Shown: piece by piece, positions 23,401 through 35,159 of the stretch
Layout of the letters: each line of letters begins with the position of its first letter
Numbering within the stretch: position 1 is the first letter of the stretch
Assembly: GCF_009870125.1 (NCBI RefSeq)
Contig: NC_046679.1
Span: forward strand, 23,064,001 to 23,128,000
Length of the DNA stretch: 64,000 nucleotides
Origin: Drosophila pseudoobscura
Lineage: Eukaryota; Arthropoda; Insecta; Diptera; Drosophilidae
Direction: 5' to 3'
Translations under genes and position numbers: made by a program
The notes under the pieces: generated by a model
What the model was told of the DNA's origin: nothing
Databases searched by the model: none
The model's input: only the letters and a program-made list of their open reading frames with translations

Positions 23401-24525
23401 CCCTCGCCCAAGCCCCTGAGTGCCACGGCCACGCCCACGGCCAATGCCAATGCCAGTGCCGGAGGCTCACAGTCGGCCCCCGCCTCGGCCAACAGCCTGC
23501 AAGTGAACCCCTTTTTCATGGACAGCAGCAGCGGCAGTGGCAGTGGCGCCCCAGGCTCGTCGAGTGCCTCGGCCACGCCGAGCAGCAGCAAACATCAGTC
23601 GTACAGCGTGAAGAGCTTCTCGCATGCCATGAACGCGCTCACGGCCAGTGCCAAGTCGACACCGTCACCCGTGCCCGTGCCGGTTCCCACTGGATCTCTG
23701 GATGGCACAGCCGCCTCTTCCACGTCCGGATACAACTACAGCAGCTCGGCCCCATCCTCGTCGTCTTCGACGGCGGCCGGACCGCAGGCCGCCTACTTTG
23801 TGTCCACGCCGCAGGGGGATCCGCGCCAGTACGTGCACTTCCAGCAGCCGGCAGCCCCTGGACCGCCGCCGCCACAGCTGGACCTGGTGCCCAGTGGCAT
23901 CCAGCAGATGTCCCAGCAGATGCTGTACACACCGGCGTCAGCAGCCGCCGCACTGGGAGCACAGAACAACTACGCATCCAATCAGATGGTGGTGGCCTCC
24001 ACAAGCAGTGCCGCCGCCTCCGGCTCTACGGCCGCAGCTGGCAACAACTCATCGACATCGTCCTCGTCGTCATCAGCCACGGCCCTGCAGCACAAGATGA
24101 CGGACATGCTGAAGCGCAAGGCCCCGCCCAAGCGCAAGTCGCAGAGCAGCGGACGGGCCAAGTCCCGGCAGGAGGATGCCTTGGTGGCAGCTGCCGCCGC
24201 CGCTGCAGCAGCAGCAGCATCCGGATCAGGAGGAGGACCACCCATCAGTTCGGCCATGCACGATCTGCTCAGTCGGGCCACAAGTAAGTCCTAGGAATTC
24301 CCTTCCCACTCTCCTCAGATTCTAAATGATTCTACTTTCGTTTCAGGTCTCGGCGGCAGCTCTGGGGGTCGCGGTACAGCCAGCTCGGGCAGCGGCTCGG
24401 GAAGCTCCAAAAGTCGCTTCAATGCTGGCAACGCCACCAACGCCGGCTCTACGAAATCCTCGTTCTTGGCCTCGCTCAATCCGGCTCGCTGGGGACGCCA
24501 GACGGCCCATCATCACCACCATCAC

Positions 24526-24557
<32 letters not shown>

Positions 24558-27500
24558 GTCGGCGCTGCAGCACCATGGACTGACCAAAGATTCCGGCAAT
24601 GCCAACGCCAGCGTAGGAGGATCTTCCTCGGCCTCGGCCCTGGCCTACTCGGTGAGCCAGCACGGCGGAGGAGCCGTTGGCGGACTGAATGCCGCCGCCG
24701 TGGCGGCCAGCATCAGCAAGAGCATCTCCCATGCCAATCTCCTGGCGGCGGCCAATCGCGAGCGGGCCCGCCAATGGGTCCGCGAGCAGGCCATTGACTT
24801 TGTCAAGCGCTACACGGAGCAGGAGGCGCGTCGCAGCAAGGCCTCAAGCGGAGGAGCAGCCTCTGAGAGCAGCTCCTCGACAGCCTCAAACACGCAGCTG
24901 TCGACGGCGGGCAGCACCAATGTCCTGGAGCGTCTGTCGAGCATCCTGCTGAAGTTGAACGGCAGCTACCATGACTGCCTCGACGCCCTGCTCGAGCTGA
25001 AGACGATCCTGCTGGAGAGCGACATCTCCCCGTTCGAGGTGAACCACTCGGGCCTGATCAAGGCCATGCTCAACTACATGACCAGCGAGTCGGGTCTGGT
25101 AGACCGCGACGCGCGTCTGCGCAGCTTCATGCACGTCTTTGCTGGACTGCCCCTCGAACCCTTGACCCAGAATGTGGGACAGTTGCCTGCGATCGAGTCG
25201 GTGGCCTTCGGGGCGTTTGTGGCCAAGCTGAATGGGTGCGTCACCCAGTTGGAGCAGTTCCCTGTGAAGGTGCACGACTTCCCGGCGGGTCCCGGCGGCA
25301 GATCCAATCAGAGCGCGTTGCGTTTCTTCAACACGCATCAGTTGAAGGTGAGTCTGGAGGCTGCTCTTACTCGTGGATCCCTTTGTAATCCTCCTTTTCT
25401 CTTTCCAGTGCAACTTGCAGCGCCACCCACAGTGCAGCAATCTGCGGCAATGGAAGGGGGGCACCGTCAAGATCGATCCTCTGGCCATGGTCCAGGCCAT
25501 CGAACGCTATCTGGTGGTCCGCGGCTATGGAGGCATTCGAGCCGACTCTGACGATGACAGCGAGGATGACCTGGACGACAATGTAGCTGCCGTGGTGATG
25601 ACCCAGGCAGGCTTCAAGCACAAGCTGCAGTTCATGATCGGGGAGCACGTGCTGCCCTACAACATGACCGTGTACCAGGCCGTGAAGCAGTTCTCGCCGC
25701 TGGTCAACGAGCAGCCGGAGACCGACAACGAGTCGGAGACGCTGCTGGGCAACGCGAGCATCTGGGTGCAGCAGCACACCATATACTATCGTCCCGTGGA
25801 GGAGGAGGCATCAGCTGCAGCCCCGGCCTCCTCTAGTAGCAGCTCGTGCAGCAGCAGTGCCCAGAAGCACCAGCAGCAGGCGACCAGCTCCAGCTCCTCT
25901 ACCCCGAGCTATGCCAATGCCTCGTCCTCGTGCTCCTCGTCGGGAGCGGCAAGCGGCTCCTCTTCGAAGAAGTCGCACAAGTCGAGCAGCAAGTGTATGC
26001 GCAAGAAGACGGAGCTCTGGCACGAGGGCATCGCACCCAGCGTGGTGTCTGCCCTGAAGCCGTTCCTCAACAGCGTGCTGCCCGCCGACGTGGTGACCGT
26101 GCAGGACGCCTCCCTGGACGCCCTGTGCATGCTGCGCGTGATCCACGCCCTCAACCGCCACTGGGAGCATCTGTACGGCTGTGTGGTGCGCCAGAACATC
26201 ATTCCGCAGTCGGAGTTTGTGCACCCGAAGATCACAGCCAAGGCCAATCGCCAACTGCAGGATCCCCTCGTGATCATGACCGGCAATCTGCCCCAGTGGC
26301 TGCCCCAGATCGGCATGGCCTGCCCCTTCCTTTTCCCCTTCGAGACGCGCCATCTGCTGTTCTATGCCACCAGCTTCGACCGGGACCGCGCTCTGCAGCG
26401 CCTACTGGACACCACACCGGACTTGAATGCCGCCGAATCATCGGAGCGCGTGGCGCCGCGCCTGGACCGCCGCAAGCGGGCCATTTCCCGGGCCGAGATC
26501 CTCAAGCAGGCCGAGCACATCCTCCAGGACTTTGGCCATTCGAAGGCCCTGCTGGAGATCCAGTACGAGAACGAGGTGGGCACCGGCCTCGGCCCCACCC
26601 TGGAGTTCTATGCTTTGGTCTCTGCCGAGCTGCAGCGCACGGATCTGGGCCTCTGGAACGGCAGCGACAGCTATCGCCAGAACTCTGTGACCATCGTGGA
26701 TGTGGTCAAGTCCAGCAATGCTGTGCTTCACATTGAGGATGCCCTCGAGGCAACCACCATGGATCAGTCACCGCCGGCTGCCACTTTAGTCAGCAGCAGC
26801 GGCACCACCACCACCACCAGCACGACGACAACAGCAACAACCCAACAGCCGCCAAATCATCCACATTCACATCCCACCCGCTCCAGCAGTCGCTCGCACG
26901 CCCTGCGCAGTGGAGCCGGACAGCAGCATCAGCAGCAGCAGCAGCAGGCGGAGCACAGCTCCTCCAATGCCGGCTCCAATGAGAACGCTTTAAATATGAT
27001 AATCGCACAGCAAATAAGTGATATGGCTGTTCAGAATCAGAACGATACAGCCACTACGACGACCAGCACAACAAACACCAACAGCACCACCGTGGCAGCG
27101 GAGCAGCCTCCACAGACAACCACAACCACCACCACGATGAGCTATGTGAACGCGGTGCATGGGCTGTTCCCCCTGCCTCTAGGCAAGTCCTCGAAGGTGC
27201 CGCAAATGACGAAAGCCAAGACCAAGTTTAAGTTCTTGGGCAAGTTCATGGCCAAGGCTGTGATGGATAGTCGCATGGTAAGGATATCCTTAAGGCCCAT
27301 TCCCAACTGTATCTAAACTATAATTAACCGTGTGGGTTCTCCTTAGTTGGATTTGCCCTTCTCGTTGCCCTTCTATCGCTGGCTGGTCAGCGAGGAGCAC
27401 TCGATTGGCCTGGCCGATCTGATGCGTGTGGCACCGGAGGTGCAGAACACCTTGGTGCGTCTGCAGGATGTGGTGCGTCAGCGCGAATATCTCCTGTCCG

Positions 27501-28336
27501 ATCCCAACCTGGATGCCATGGAGAAGACAGAGAAGGTGAGTGTTGATGCCAAATGAACCCGCAAATAAGAGTTCTAATTGTGGATATACTCGTAGATTGA
27601 GCAACTGGATCTCGACGGCTGTCCCATAGCCGATTTGGGGCTGGACTTTGTCTTGCCTGGTCACGCCAACATTGAGCTGTGTCGCGGGGGACGCGACACG
27701 CCCGTGACTGTACACAACTTGCGACAGTATATCTCCCTGGTGAGCTACTGGTTCCTCATCGAGGGCGTACAAAAGCAGTTTGAGGCACTGCGTGAGGGTA
27801 AGACTTGAGACAAATGCGATGAAGCCTTGAGCGTCGATCTAACTTGTTTCCCTTGTGGTTTTCGCTTCGCGATAGGCTTCGATTCCGTCTTTCCCATACA
27901 ACGCTTGCGCATGTTCTATCCCGAGGAGCTGGAGTGCGTCTTCTGTGGATCGGCCAATGAGCAGCAGCACCAGCGCTGGGATGCCAAAATGCTGCAGGAC
28001 AGCTGCCGTACGGATCACGGCTTCCACCAGGAATCTCAGGCCATACAGCATCTGTACGAGATACTCTCCTCGTACAACCGCGACGAGCAGCGCGCCTTCC
28101 TGCAGTTCGTGACGGGATCGCCACGCCTGCCCACCGGCGGCTTCAAGGCCCTCACCCCGCCGCTGACCATTGTGCGCAAGACCCTGGATGGCAATCAGAA
28201 TCCCAATGATTATCTACCGTCTGTGATGACCTGTGTCAACTACCTGAAGTTGCCCGACTACTCCAACCGTGATGTGATGCGGCAGAAACTGAAAGTGGCC
28301 GCCAACGAGGGCAGCATGTCCTTCCATCTCTCTTAA
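13357..28336 (+). CDS. ctrip: circadian trip: TRIP12-type HECT E3 ubiquitin ligase
   Basis: Ten coding exons join in phase: 13357-13972, 14413-15534, 18017-19564, 20257-20340, 21122-24283, 24347-25347, 25409-27277, 27347-27535, 27596-27797 and 27876-28336, giving 3417 aa. The first third is disordered (poly-Gln/Asn/Ser/Ala) with an acidic patch near residues 500-570. The TRIP12 architecture follows: armadillo-like repeats at ~1230-1545, a WWE domain at ~1600-1660 ([13 protein letters not shown]) and a carboxy-terminal HECT domain from ~2880. The catalytic cysteine is residue 3384 in [10 protein letters not shown], 33 residues from the end, and the chain ends in the conserved FHLS. Fly Ctrip affects the clock by lowering CLOCK and PERIOD levels; TRIP12 ubiquitylates nuclear substrates. 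A ~150-aa low-complexity insert sits inside the HECT N-lobe. Exons 2-4 have the same phase (1-1), so cassette skipping would keep frame. The start of exon 3 is the least certain boundary. Confidence 0.93.
16787..16797 (+). promoter_or_regulatory. Motif 1 (CGGTCACACTG) inside ctrip intron
   Basis: A perfect Drosophila core-promoter motif 1 lies in the long intron. It could mark an internal ctrip promoter that would produce amino-terminally shortened isoforms. There is no independent support. Confidence 0.3.
17455..17484. repeat. (GCTTGT)5 hexanucleotide repeat
   Basis: Five tandem copies of GCTTGT lie in ctrip intron 2. Confidence 0.9.
20368..20422. repeat. (CA)27 microsatellite with adjacent 69-bp duplication
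   Basis: A 55-bp uninterrupted CA run lies in the ctrip intron after exon 4. Just downstream, a TTTTGCTTTGATTTTGATT block occurs twice (20459 and 20528), separated by 69 bp. Confidence 0.93.
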
Positions 28337-30215
28337 GCAAATCAAAACCAGCGAAGAGCGGCAAAAACACTACCAACTAAGACAACACCCAAGACCAGAA
28401 GAAAGCAACTACTAAACAAAAGAAAACCAGGGCATAATGGCATACTACATATATACCATACAATATGTAGTCGGTCCTCCCCCCGCCCCAAAGTTCACGG
28501 GCACCATTTTTGAATTCGTTTCGGTGCCGTTTCACAAATCTTATTTCTGATCGTGTGGCTACTGCACCCACTCCACGTGTCCCTCTATTCTTTCCCTTTC
28601 CTCCAGAGATCTCACGATAGTAGCATCTCTGACTCTGAAAAATTCGCCCAGCTTTCGGCACTTTTGCTAAATTTCAATATTAATATATGGATATTTTTTT
28701 TGACACTTCTAAATTTCGGGAAATTGGGAATAGAGGGAAGTCCCAATCGACCATTGAATTACATGAGACACTGTTAAGCACCCCACCCCCCACACACGAA
28801 ATTGTTCTTAAATAAATTGCATAGTTAAAGAAAAGCGGTTATTCGGAAGACGGTATATAATTTCAACCCCACACCCATCCCCACTTAAATTCAGAGCAAT
28901 TTATTCTTTTGATGTGAGAATAACGCTCGCGTTGTAGTTGAATTTGTTTCGGGATTTTTCTTATGCTTATGGTAATCATTTCATTAAGTTTATTTTTATT
29001 TGTTATGTCAAACAATGTGCTCTGGCGTTTAAATATGAGTTTAATTAATTTCTAAGCATACCTACCATGTGCATAAACGCTTATTAGTACCGAAGGATCG
29101 TAGAAGAAGGGTGATAAACGGAATACAAGAAAGTAGTAGCAGGAGGTAGAAGCAGTTGTAGCAGGCGGCTGGCGATCTCTGGATAGATCTCGCGCCAAGG
29201 CAAATGAGGATTCATTCAGTGAAGCATAAACATTTGGAGGAACACGAGATCCACCCTTGAGAAGTTACACTTAATGAATACATAATAATCTAATATATCT
29301 TCTAATCGATTGAAAAAAAATTCTGTGTTACAAAAGAAAAGTGAAGAGAAAGGCAGAGGATAATGGATAATGGAGTAATAGATAGACAGTTTTTGTTTCA
29401 CTTTGAAAAATCTATGAAAAGAAAAAGATAAAGCGAAAGGAAAAGAAAACGCGTCAACTGGAGTTTAGAATTTAGTACCACATCCCCCTCCCGTCTTACA
29501 CCAACTATGCATATAAATTACTTATATATATATATATAGAAATCAATATATTGTATCGTAAATTGTAACATTACATAAACGTATTGTACTGGAAGAAGAA
29601 CCCCAAGCATAGAGAGACGCACATTTCGTGTGATCTGAAAACAGCAGTAGTAAAAGAAACGGAAGGATCCGAAGAATCAGCAGGAAAGCTAATAAATAAT
29701 GCAGTTTAATATTAATAAAAAAACAAAAACAAACAAAAAAACTATCAAATGCGAAACCGATCTTACATTACAATCTTTATGTTTCTAGATTGTAATGTAA
29801 GATCGGTTTCGCATTTGATAGTTTTTTTGTTTGTTTTTTTTATTTTATTAATATTAAACCTTTTTGCAGTACTGATTACTGATTTGGAGGGTACGACACG
29901 ACGAAGCCCGATACAAGTAAATATATATATATAAATAATATATGGATAATATAATAATAATTATTATTAACTGAAATCAATGGCATCTCCTGGGATGCTG
30001 GTCAAGTTACATATATAACAAACAAACATGCTAGCATTAAATTATCAAATAACATTAATATTACATATTACATTATGTAGTAGTTACACCAACAACAAAT
30101 ACAATTGCTATATAAATAATAATAACAACAACAACAAGAAGGAACAACAACAACAAGAAAAATCAAACAACCAACAAGCAAAATAAATAAAAATACAACA
30201 AAAAAATAAATGCAA
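28337..30215 (+). other. Presumed ctrip 3' UTR
   Basis: About 1.9 kb of AT-rich, non-coding sequence follows the HECT stop codon and ends in several AATAAA signals (from 30182 to ~30210). It contains a long inverted repeat at 29704-29859. No other gene is seen. The 3' limit is inferred only from the poly(A) signals. Confidence 0.55.
29704..29859. repeat. 73-bp near-perfect inverted repeat (hairpin) in ctrip 3' UTR
   Basis: Arms 29704-29776 and 29787-29859 are reverse complements at 71 of 73 positions, around a 10-nt loop. The inner 50 bp pair without mismatch and include a mixed-sequence core at 29741-29776, so this is not simple A/T repeat pairing. Transcribed on either strand it would form a very stable hairpin. 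Possible origins are a fold-back template-switch mutation, a small mobile element, a hairpin-RNA locus or an assembly artefact. Confidence 0.9.
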
Positions 30216-30978
30216 TTTTATTTTTACTGTACTTTCTAGGTCCCGAAGTCTTAACGCTGAGGCGTACAGATCGAATATAATATCTTCAATATGGTCAATA
30301 GTTTATAACAGTGGGGGGAAGGATTTAAGGATTTCAGAACAGTTCAAAAACTACAATAATAACCACAAAACTCTTGTCAGCGAGACTTGAATGGAGCATA
30401 CGAGTAGGACCATACACATGCCGCGTGCTCTTCTAGGACATTCTCTTTTGCGGCCCGAACAATACATCGTCTAGCTCTACTGAAAAAATTGCCACCCTCA
30501 ACTGGTGAGATCTCCTACCATCACTCCTTTGTGGTTTACTTAGTAGAATCTAGAATCGGAAAGCAGCCTGTCTATTTCAATTTCTTAAGGTGATTGCTTT
30601 GGACCCTGGGTCTCATTCTTTGCTCAACTGTCAGTCAGTTTTTGAGCAAAAAGAATTGAAAGTTAACACAGTGGCTATTGATGATGGATTGTTGATTTTA
30701 TGTTCTTTATAGATACTATAGCAACCAAGGAAGGGCTCCACTCGAGTAATCGATCCCTTAGAATATGTCCGTTTTTCCTAACAAAACGTTTCCCTGGGTA
30801 ACAGTTCTGTGGAAACCTGGTTTCCCTTTAAGGCAAACAAGGATACAAAATAGAAAATCAGAAATACAAATCAGAATAGTCTCTAGCGCCAAGAAAACAT
30901 ACATATACAAACCGGAAATCCTAGAAGTTTTAGAATATTATATATATTACCCCCGAGCAGGCCCTATACGCAATAAAG
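30216..30978. other. Intergenic ctrip - CCDC39
   Basis: A 760-bp spacer holding the CCDC39 promoter. A weak TATATA run at ~30936-30946 lies 30-40 bp before the start ATG. I see nothing else. Confidence 0.5.
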
Positions 30979-33900
30979 ATGAACGAAACGGACGACATGA
31001 AGACGTCATCGCTGAATGACTTCAAGATAGAGGCAATGGCCTCCATGGGGTGGACAGTGGATGCCGATATACCCATGGCTAATGCCGAAAATCTGGCCAT
31101 ACTGAAGGAGCTGGAGGGCATGAGGCTGCTCAAGCTGGAACTGATGCATCACATGAATACGCTGGATGAGCGGGATCAGGCGGTAGTTAGGCACACCAAG
31201 AACATTGAGGGAACCATCCAGCAGAATCTCGTAAGTAGACGGCAACAGCTCTGCAAATATAACCAAATATTCTGCTCCCTTGCAGACGCTGTACAGTTCG
31301 ATGCAGAAGGATGTGGTCAGGGAGGCGCATAAGGTTCAATTGGTTATACTGGAGCATAACAAGATCAAAGAGGATCTGCGCAAGACGCAGAAGGAGCTCG
31401 AAGAGTACACCGAATATGCAGAGTTCACTCAGCGCAAGATCTGCCTAAACAAACGGGAGATCGATGAGCTGACATCCCGCATCAAGAGCGCCAAGACCAC
31501 GCTGCTGGAGTGGACGGAGGCCATGGAGGACGGCAACAAGGGCTACCAGTTGATCGAGAAGTACTACCTGGACGATCAGCAGAAGGCCCGAGAGCTGAAC
31601 ACGAAGCGCCAGCAGCTCCAGGCGGACATTGACAAGCGTCGCAAGCTGGTCGTCCAATTATACGACGAGCAGAACACCCTGGAGAAGAACCTGGAGCGGA
31701 CGGCGTGCCTTTATAGGGCTGCCCACCTGGAGCGCCGTCAGATGGTGGACACCTGGAAGAACGCTGTCAACCAGATGACCCAGCGCGAGTATGACATCCA
31801 GCGCAGCGAGTCGGAATGCGCCATGCTGATGGAGGAGGCGGCCGTCGTTACCCAGAGGTACAAGGAGCAGGACCAGCAGTTGGACGAGGTCATCGAAAAC
31901 AATCGCCAGGTGGAGTACGCGATCGAGGGTCTGAACACGGAGACATCGGACATGAAGAACATGATCCAGCAAGTTATTGATGCGGCTATACTCAAGGATC
32001 GCGAGATCGACTCGCTGCGCAAGGAGCTGGAGAATCTGTCCAACAGGGTGCACGTGCAGCGCATGGAGAACCGGAACTTGGTCGCACAACGAGAGGCCAA
32101 GAAGCTGGAGATCGAGGGCTATTCGCTTGTCCTGGAGAAAGTAGAGGAGCGCCTGAAGTCAATCGAAAACAAGGCTCTGAATGCCGATCAGCGCCTGAAG
32201 ATACTCGAGGATATGATGGAGAGCGAGGAGGAGATGCTAAAGAATCTAGAAAAGGAGCAGCAAAAGGTCAACGATCTACTCTTCCGCACCCAGCGACAGG
32301 TGACAGAGCTGCGGGACGAGGAGAAGACCCTCCACATTCAGAACGAATCCCTCGCGTGCACACTGGCGGCCCTGAAGCGGAGTCAACGCCAAGTCACCCA
32401 CGAGCTGCAGCGGCAGACCGAGATCCACTACAATCTGTGCTTCAAGTTTCTGGAAGTTGAGCGAAACTACGCCCTGATGAGCGGCTCCCAGGAGGATCCA
32501 GCGGTGGAGGAGCGCAACCTGAAGATCCTGGCCAATTTGGAGCTCGAATTCGAGAAGCTGCAGCGCCTGATCTCCACCACGGAGGCGCAGAACAAAAAGC
32601 TCAATTACAACATGAACAACATGGTCATCCAGTACAACGCCGACGAGAAGGAGCTGGACATGGGGCGGTTCAAGATCAAGGAGGCGCAGGTCTACTGCGA
32701 GGGCACCGTGAAGCGACTTCGCATGAATCGCTTCGAGAACTCGGAGCGGATCGTCGAGTTGAATATGGTGAAAATGCGCTGCAGCGACCTGGAGATCGGC
32801 ATCAACGGCTGCGACCAGGGCGCGTTTGATTTGGAAAAGCATCGCCTCACCTTCCGGCGGGCCATCAAGGACCGGACCGTCGAGCTGCGCAGCCAGGAGG
32901 ATGTCCTCCAGCTGAAGCGCAAACATCTCAACGAGGAACTGAGCACCATGAAGGCCGATCTCGGTGAGCGCAAGAAGCATATTGAGGCCATGCGATCGCG
33001 GTTCGAGCTCACATCTCGCCTGTTGGGCAAGAACGATGATGGCACTCTCGTGACCAGCACCCAGCTGAAGGTGGAGAATGCCCAGAACCGACAGCTGATG
33101 GCCGACGAGGGGGATGCCTTAAACAAGAAGGTACTCCAGGCCGAGCAAGAAGTGACTGCCTTGGAGAATACTTTGCGTCAATTCGATCGCTCAAACAATA
33201 AATACCGCAAGACCTTCGAGCCAACAGATGAAAACTCAAGGGGTAAGTCACCATACCGATCGATAGTACCACCTCTGATCGTCCTAATCTTCATTATCTT
33301 AATCTGGCTAGATCGGGAGCGGATCGAAAAGGAGTTGCAGGTGATAGAGGAAGCCTACGCTCGCGATGTGGCGACTTTGAAGCATCTGCGTTGCAAGAAG
33401 CATCGATATGACCAGAAGTTCATGGCCTTGAAGGCCGAGGAGGATGAGCTGCTCACACGCCTCGAACAGGCCAAGAACCAGCGGGCAGAGCACTCCGAGG
33501 AGCTGGAAAAGCTGAACCGGGATATGGACGATCAGCGTTCGAAACTGGAACGGGCCAACCGCGAGATCCGCATGGAGCTGCGAGAGATCAAGCAGCGTCC
33601 GATCAGTGACGATTTCCTGGCCAATTTCGAGCGGGACCTCAACCTGCAGGAGCTGGAGGCGCGCAACTCCAAGGGTCTGAACATGCTGGTGGACATGGCC
33701 AATAGCGATGAGAATGGCCCCGAAATCATTGACCTTATACTGCAGAAGGGTCTCAAGCTGCCCCAGCACTTGAAGCGCACCCGCAGCTGCGTATCCTGGA
33801 AGACTCCCTCGTCGTCGTCCCAGGATGCTGGCTCCTATATCAGTGTCTCCGGCAAGGGCTTCCTGGCGGGCATCAGTGCCCGTTCCTCGGCCTCCGATTT

Positions 33901-33982
33901 GAGTTCCCTCAAGGACGACAGCTCCAACGCCTCTGTCTCGGGTGTCAGCATTGTATCCCTCGAGTTTCCCACGCAGAAATGA
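30979..33982 (+). CDS. CCDC39-type axonemal coiled-coil protein
   Basis: Three exons (30979-31230, 31286-33242, 33312-33982) join in phase to give 959 aa, close to the ~940 aa of vertebrate CCDC39/FAP59. The protein starts with a short acidic head, then consists almost wholly of heptad-rich coiled coil (dense E/K/R/L) from ~residue 40 to ~880, and ends in a Ser-rich tail. The opening order of segments (MGW near residue 18, then DERDQAV and YSSMQKDV) resembles CCDC39. With CCDC40, CCDC39 forms the 96-nm ruler that places inner dynein arms and the nexin-dynein regulatory complex on motile axonemes. In flies that implies sperm flagella and chordotonal neurons. Intron 2 (33243-33311, 69 nt) is stop-free and in frame, so its retention is possible. 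Splicing is preferred because the intron has a GTAAGT donor and CTAG acceptor and reads as a hydrophobic segment unlike its surroundings. Confidence 0.85.
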
Positions 33983-35159
33983 TTTAATTCCAATTACCTT
34001 TCTTTTGTTTTGTTTGTTTTTCAACTATGATATCATAATTACGACTATATACATTTGTTTTGGTATTATTTTCTCCGGGCCTGGGCTTCACGTGCTTGGC
34101 CATCGAACTGTTTACAAATGGACCGTCCAAACGGAACAGCAGGGAAAATGCGTTGCCAAAGTGGGCCCAAACAAGAGAGCAGCCATAAAAATAGCACCCC
34201 AACAAATCCAATGGGGCTACATAGGTACTATATTTGTTCGAGTGCCTGTACGAGTATTGGTATCGCCTAGGGTATGCACATTTCTTACAAGCAACTTCCG
34301 ATGGATACTCTACTTCACGGCAAAAATCCATTCAGATCATCAGAATTGGTTTAAGAGTTTATGATCGCCAATAAATTTAAAGGGACAAATCCATACTTGT
34401 ATATTCGTTAAAGATAAACATCAACAATATATACATAGCTTAATTTGGATGCTGAGAGCATTGGTCATTATAATTCAGTCTCTTCTCTACCTATGAGGAC
34501 TAAGAACGAGTGGTTATCCCCTGAAAGACTTAAACCCCATAGCAGAGTCACTAATAGAACCATCTGTCTAAAGTTATAAATTGCGGGTGGCTTTTAAGTG
34601 ATCTGACAAATCTGACATACATACGAGTATATCATATACACATTGGCCCCTTGATGCGTTACAAAGACAGCCACAAAGGCAATGAGGCCGCAACAACACA
34701 ATATATCGGACAGATACTATATCTATATATACTGTCTTTCGAAATACGGTGCCCGCCGTAAAGAGAGAGGAGACAGCGAGAATCGGATCGGAACGAAACG
34801 GAAATGTTGGAGAGATGTGAGCATGAGTTTTCAGTGTGTTTTCGAAATTCTTTCTGTCGATTCGGCGGCGATCAGCACCAGGCATTTCATTATTTTTCAT
34901 TATTTTGCCCCGCTGGCATCATCGGGGCCGTGAATCGGGCGGAGATCGCTCGCTGTGATCGGTTGGGCCTGAAAGTTTTTAAAAATTTTCCTTGCAAGTA
35001 TTTTTAGAAAATATTCTGAAAGAAAAACCGATTGGGCATTCAGTGTTCGCGTGGTGGCATGGACTCCTGAGGAACCGAAAATCCCCAGAAAAAACCAAAC
35101 AAAATTTTAAAGATTTGCATAAGACGCGAGTGAGTGACTGAGTGAGTGTTCGGGTCGCT
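33983..35159. other. CCDC39 3' UTR and intergenic spacer to the zinc-finger gene
   Basis: An AATAAA at 34370-34375 probably ends the CCDC39-like transcript. The rest should contain the promoter and leader of the zinc-finger gene. Short open frames here have no recognisable content. Confidence 0.5.
34370..34375 (+). terminator. Polyadenylation signal of CCDC39-like gene
   Basis: AATAAA about 390 nt after the stop codon is the first canonical signal on the + strand. Confidence 0.5.

Noticed and set aside
23142..24287. 381-codon + strand frame overlapping the ctrip exon
   Set aside because: It is an out-of-frame shadow of the Ser/Ala-rich ctrip coding sequence.
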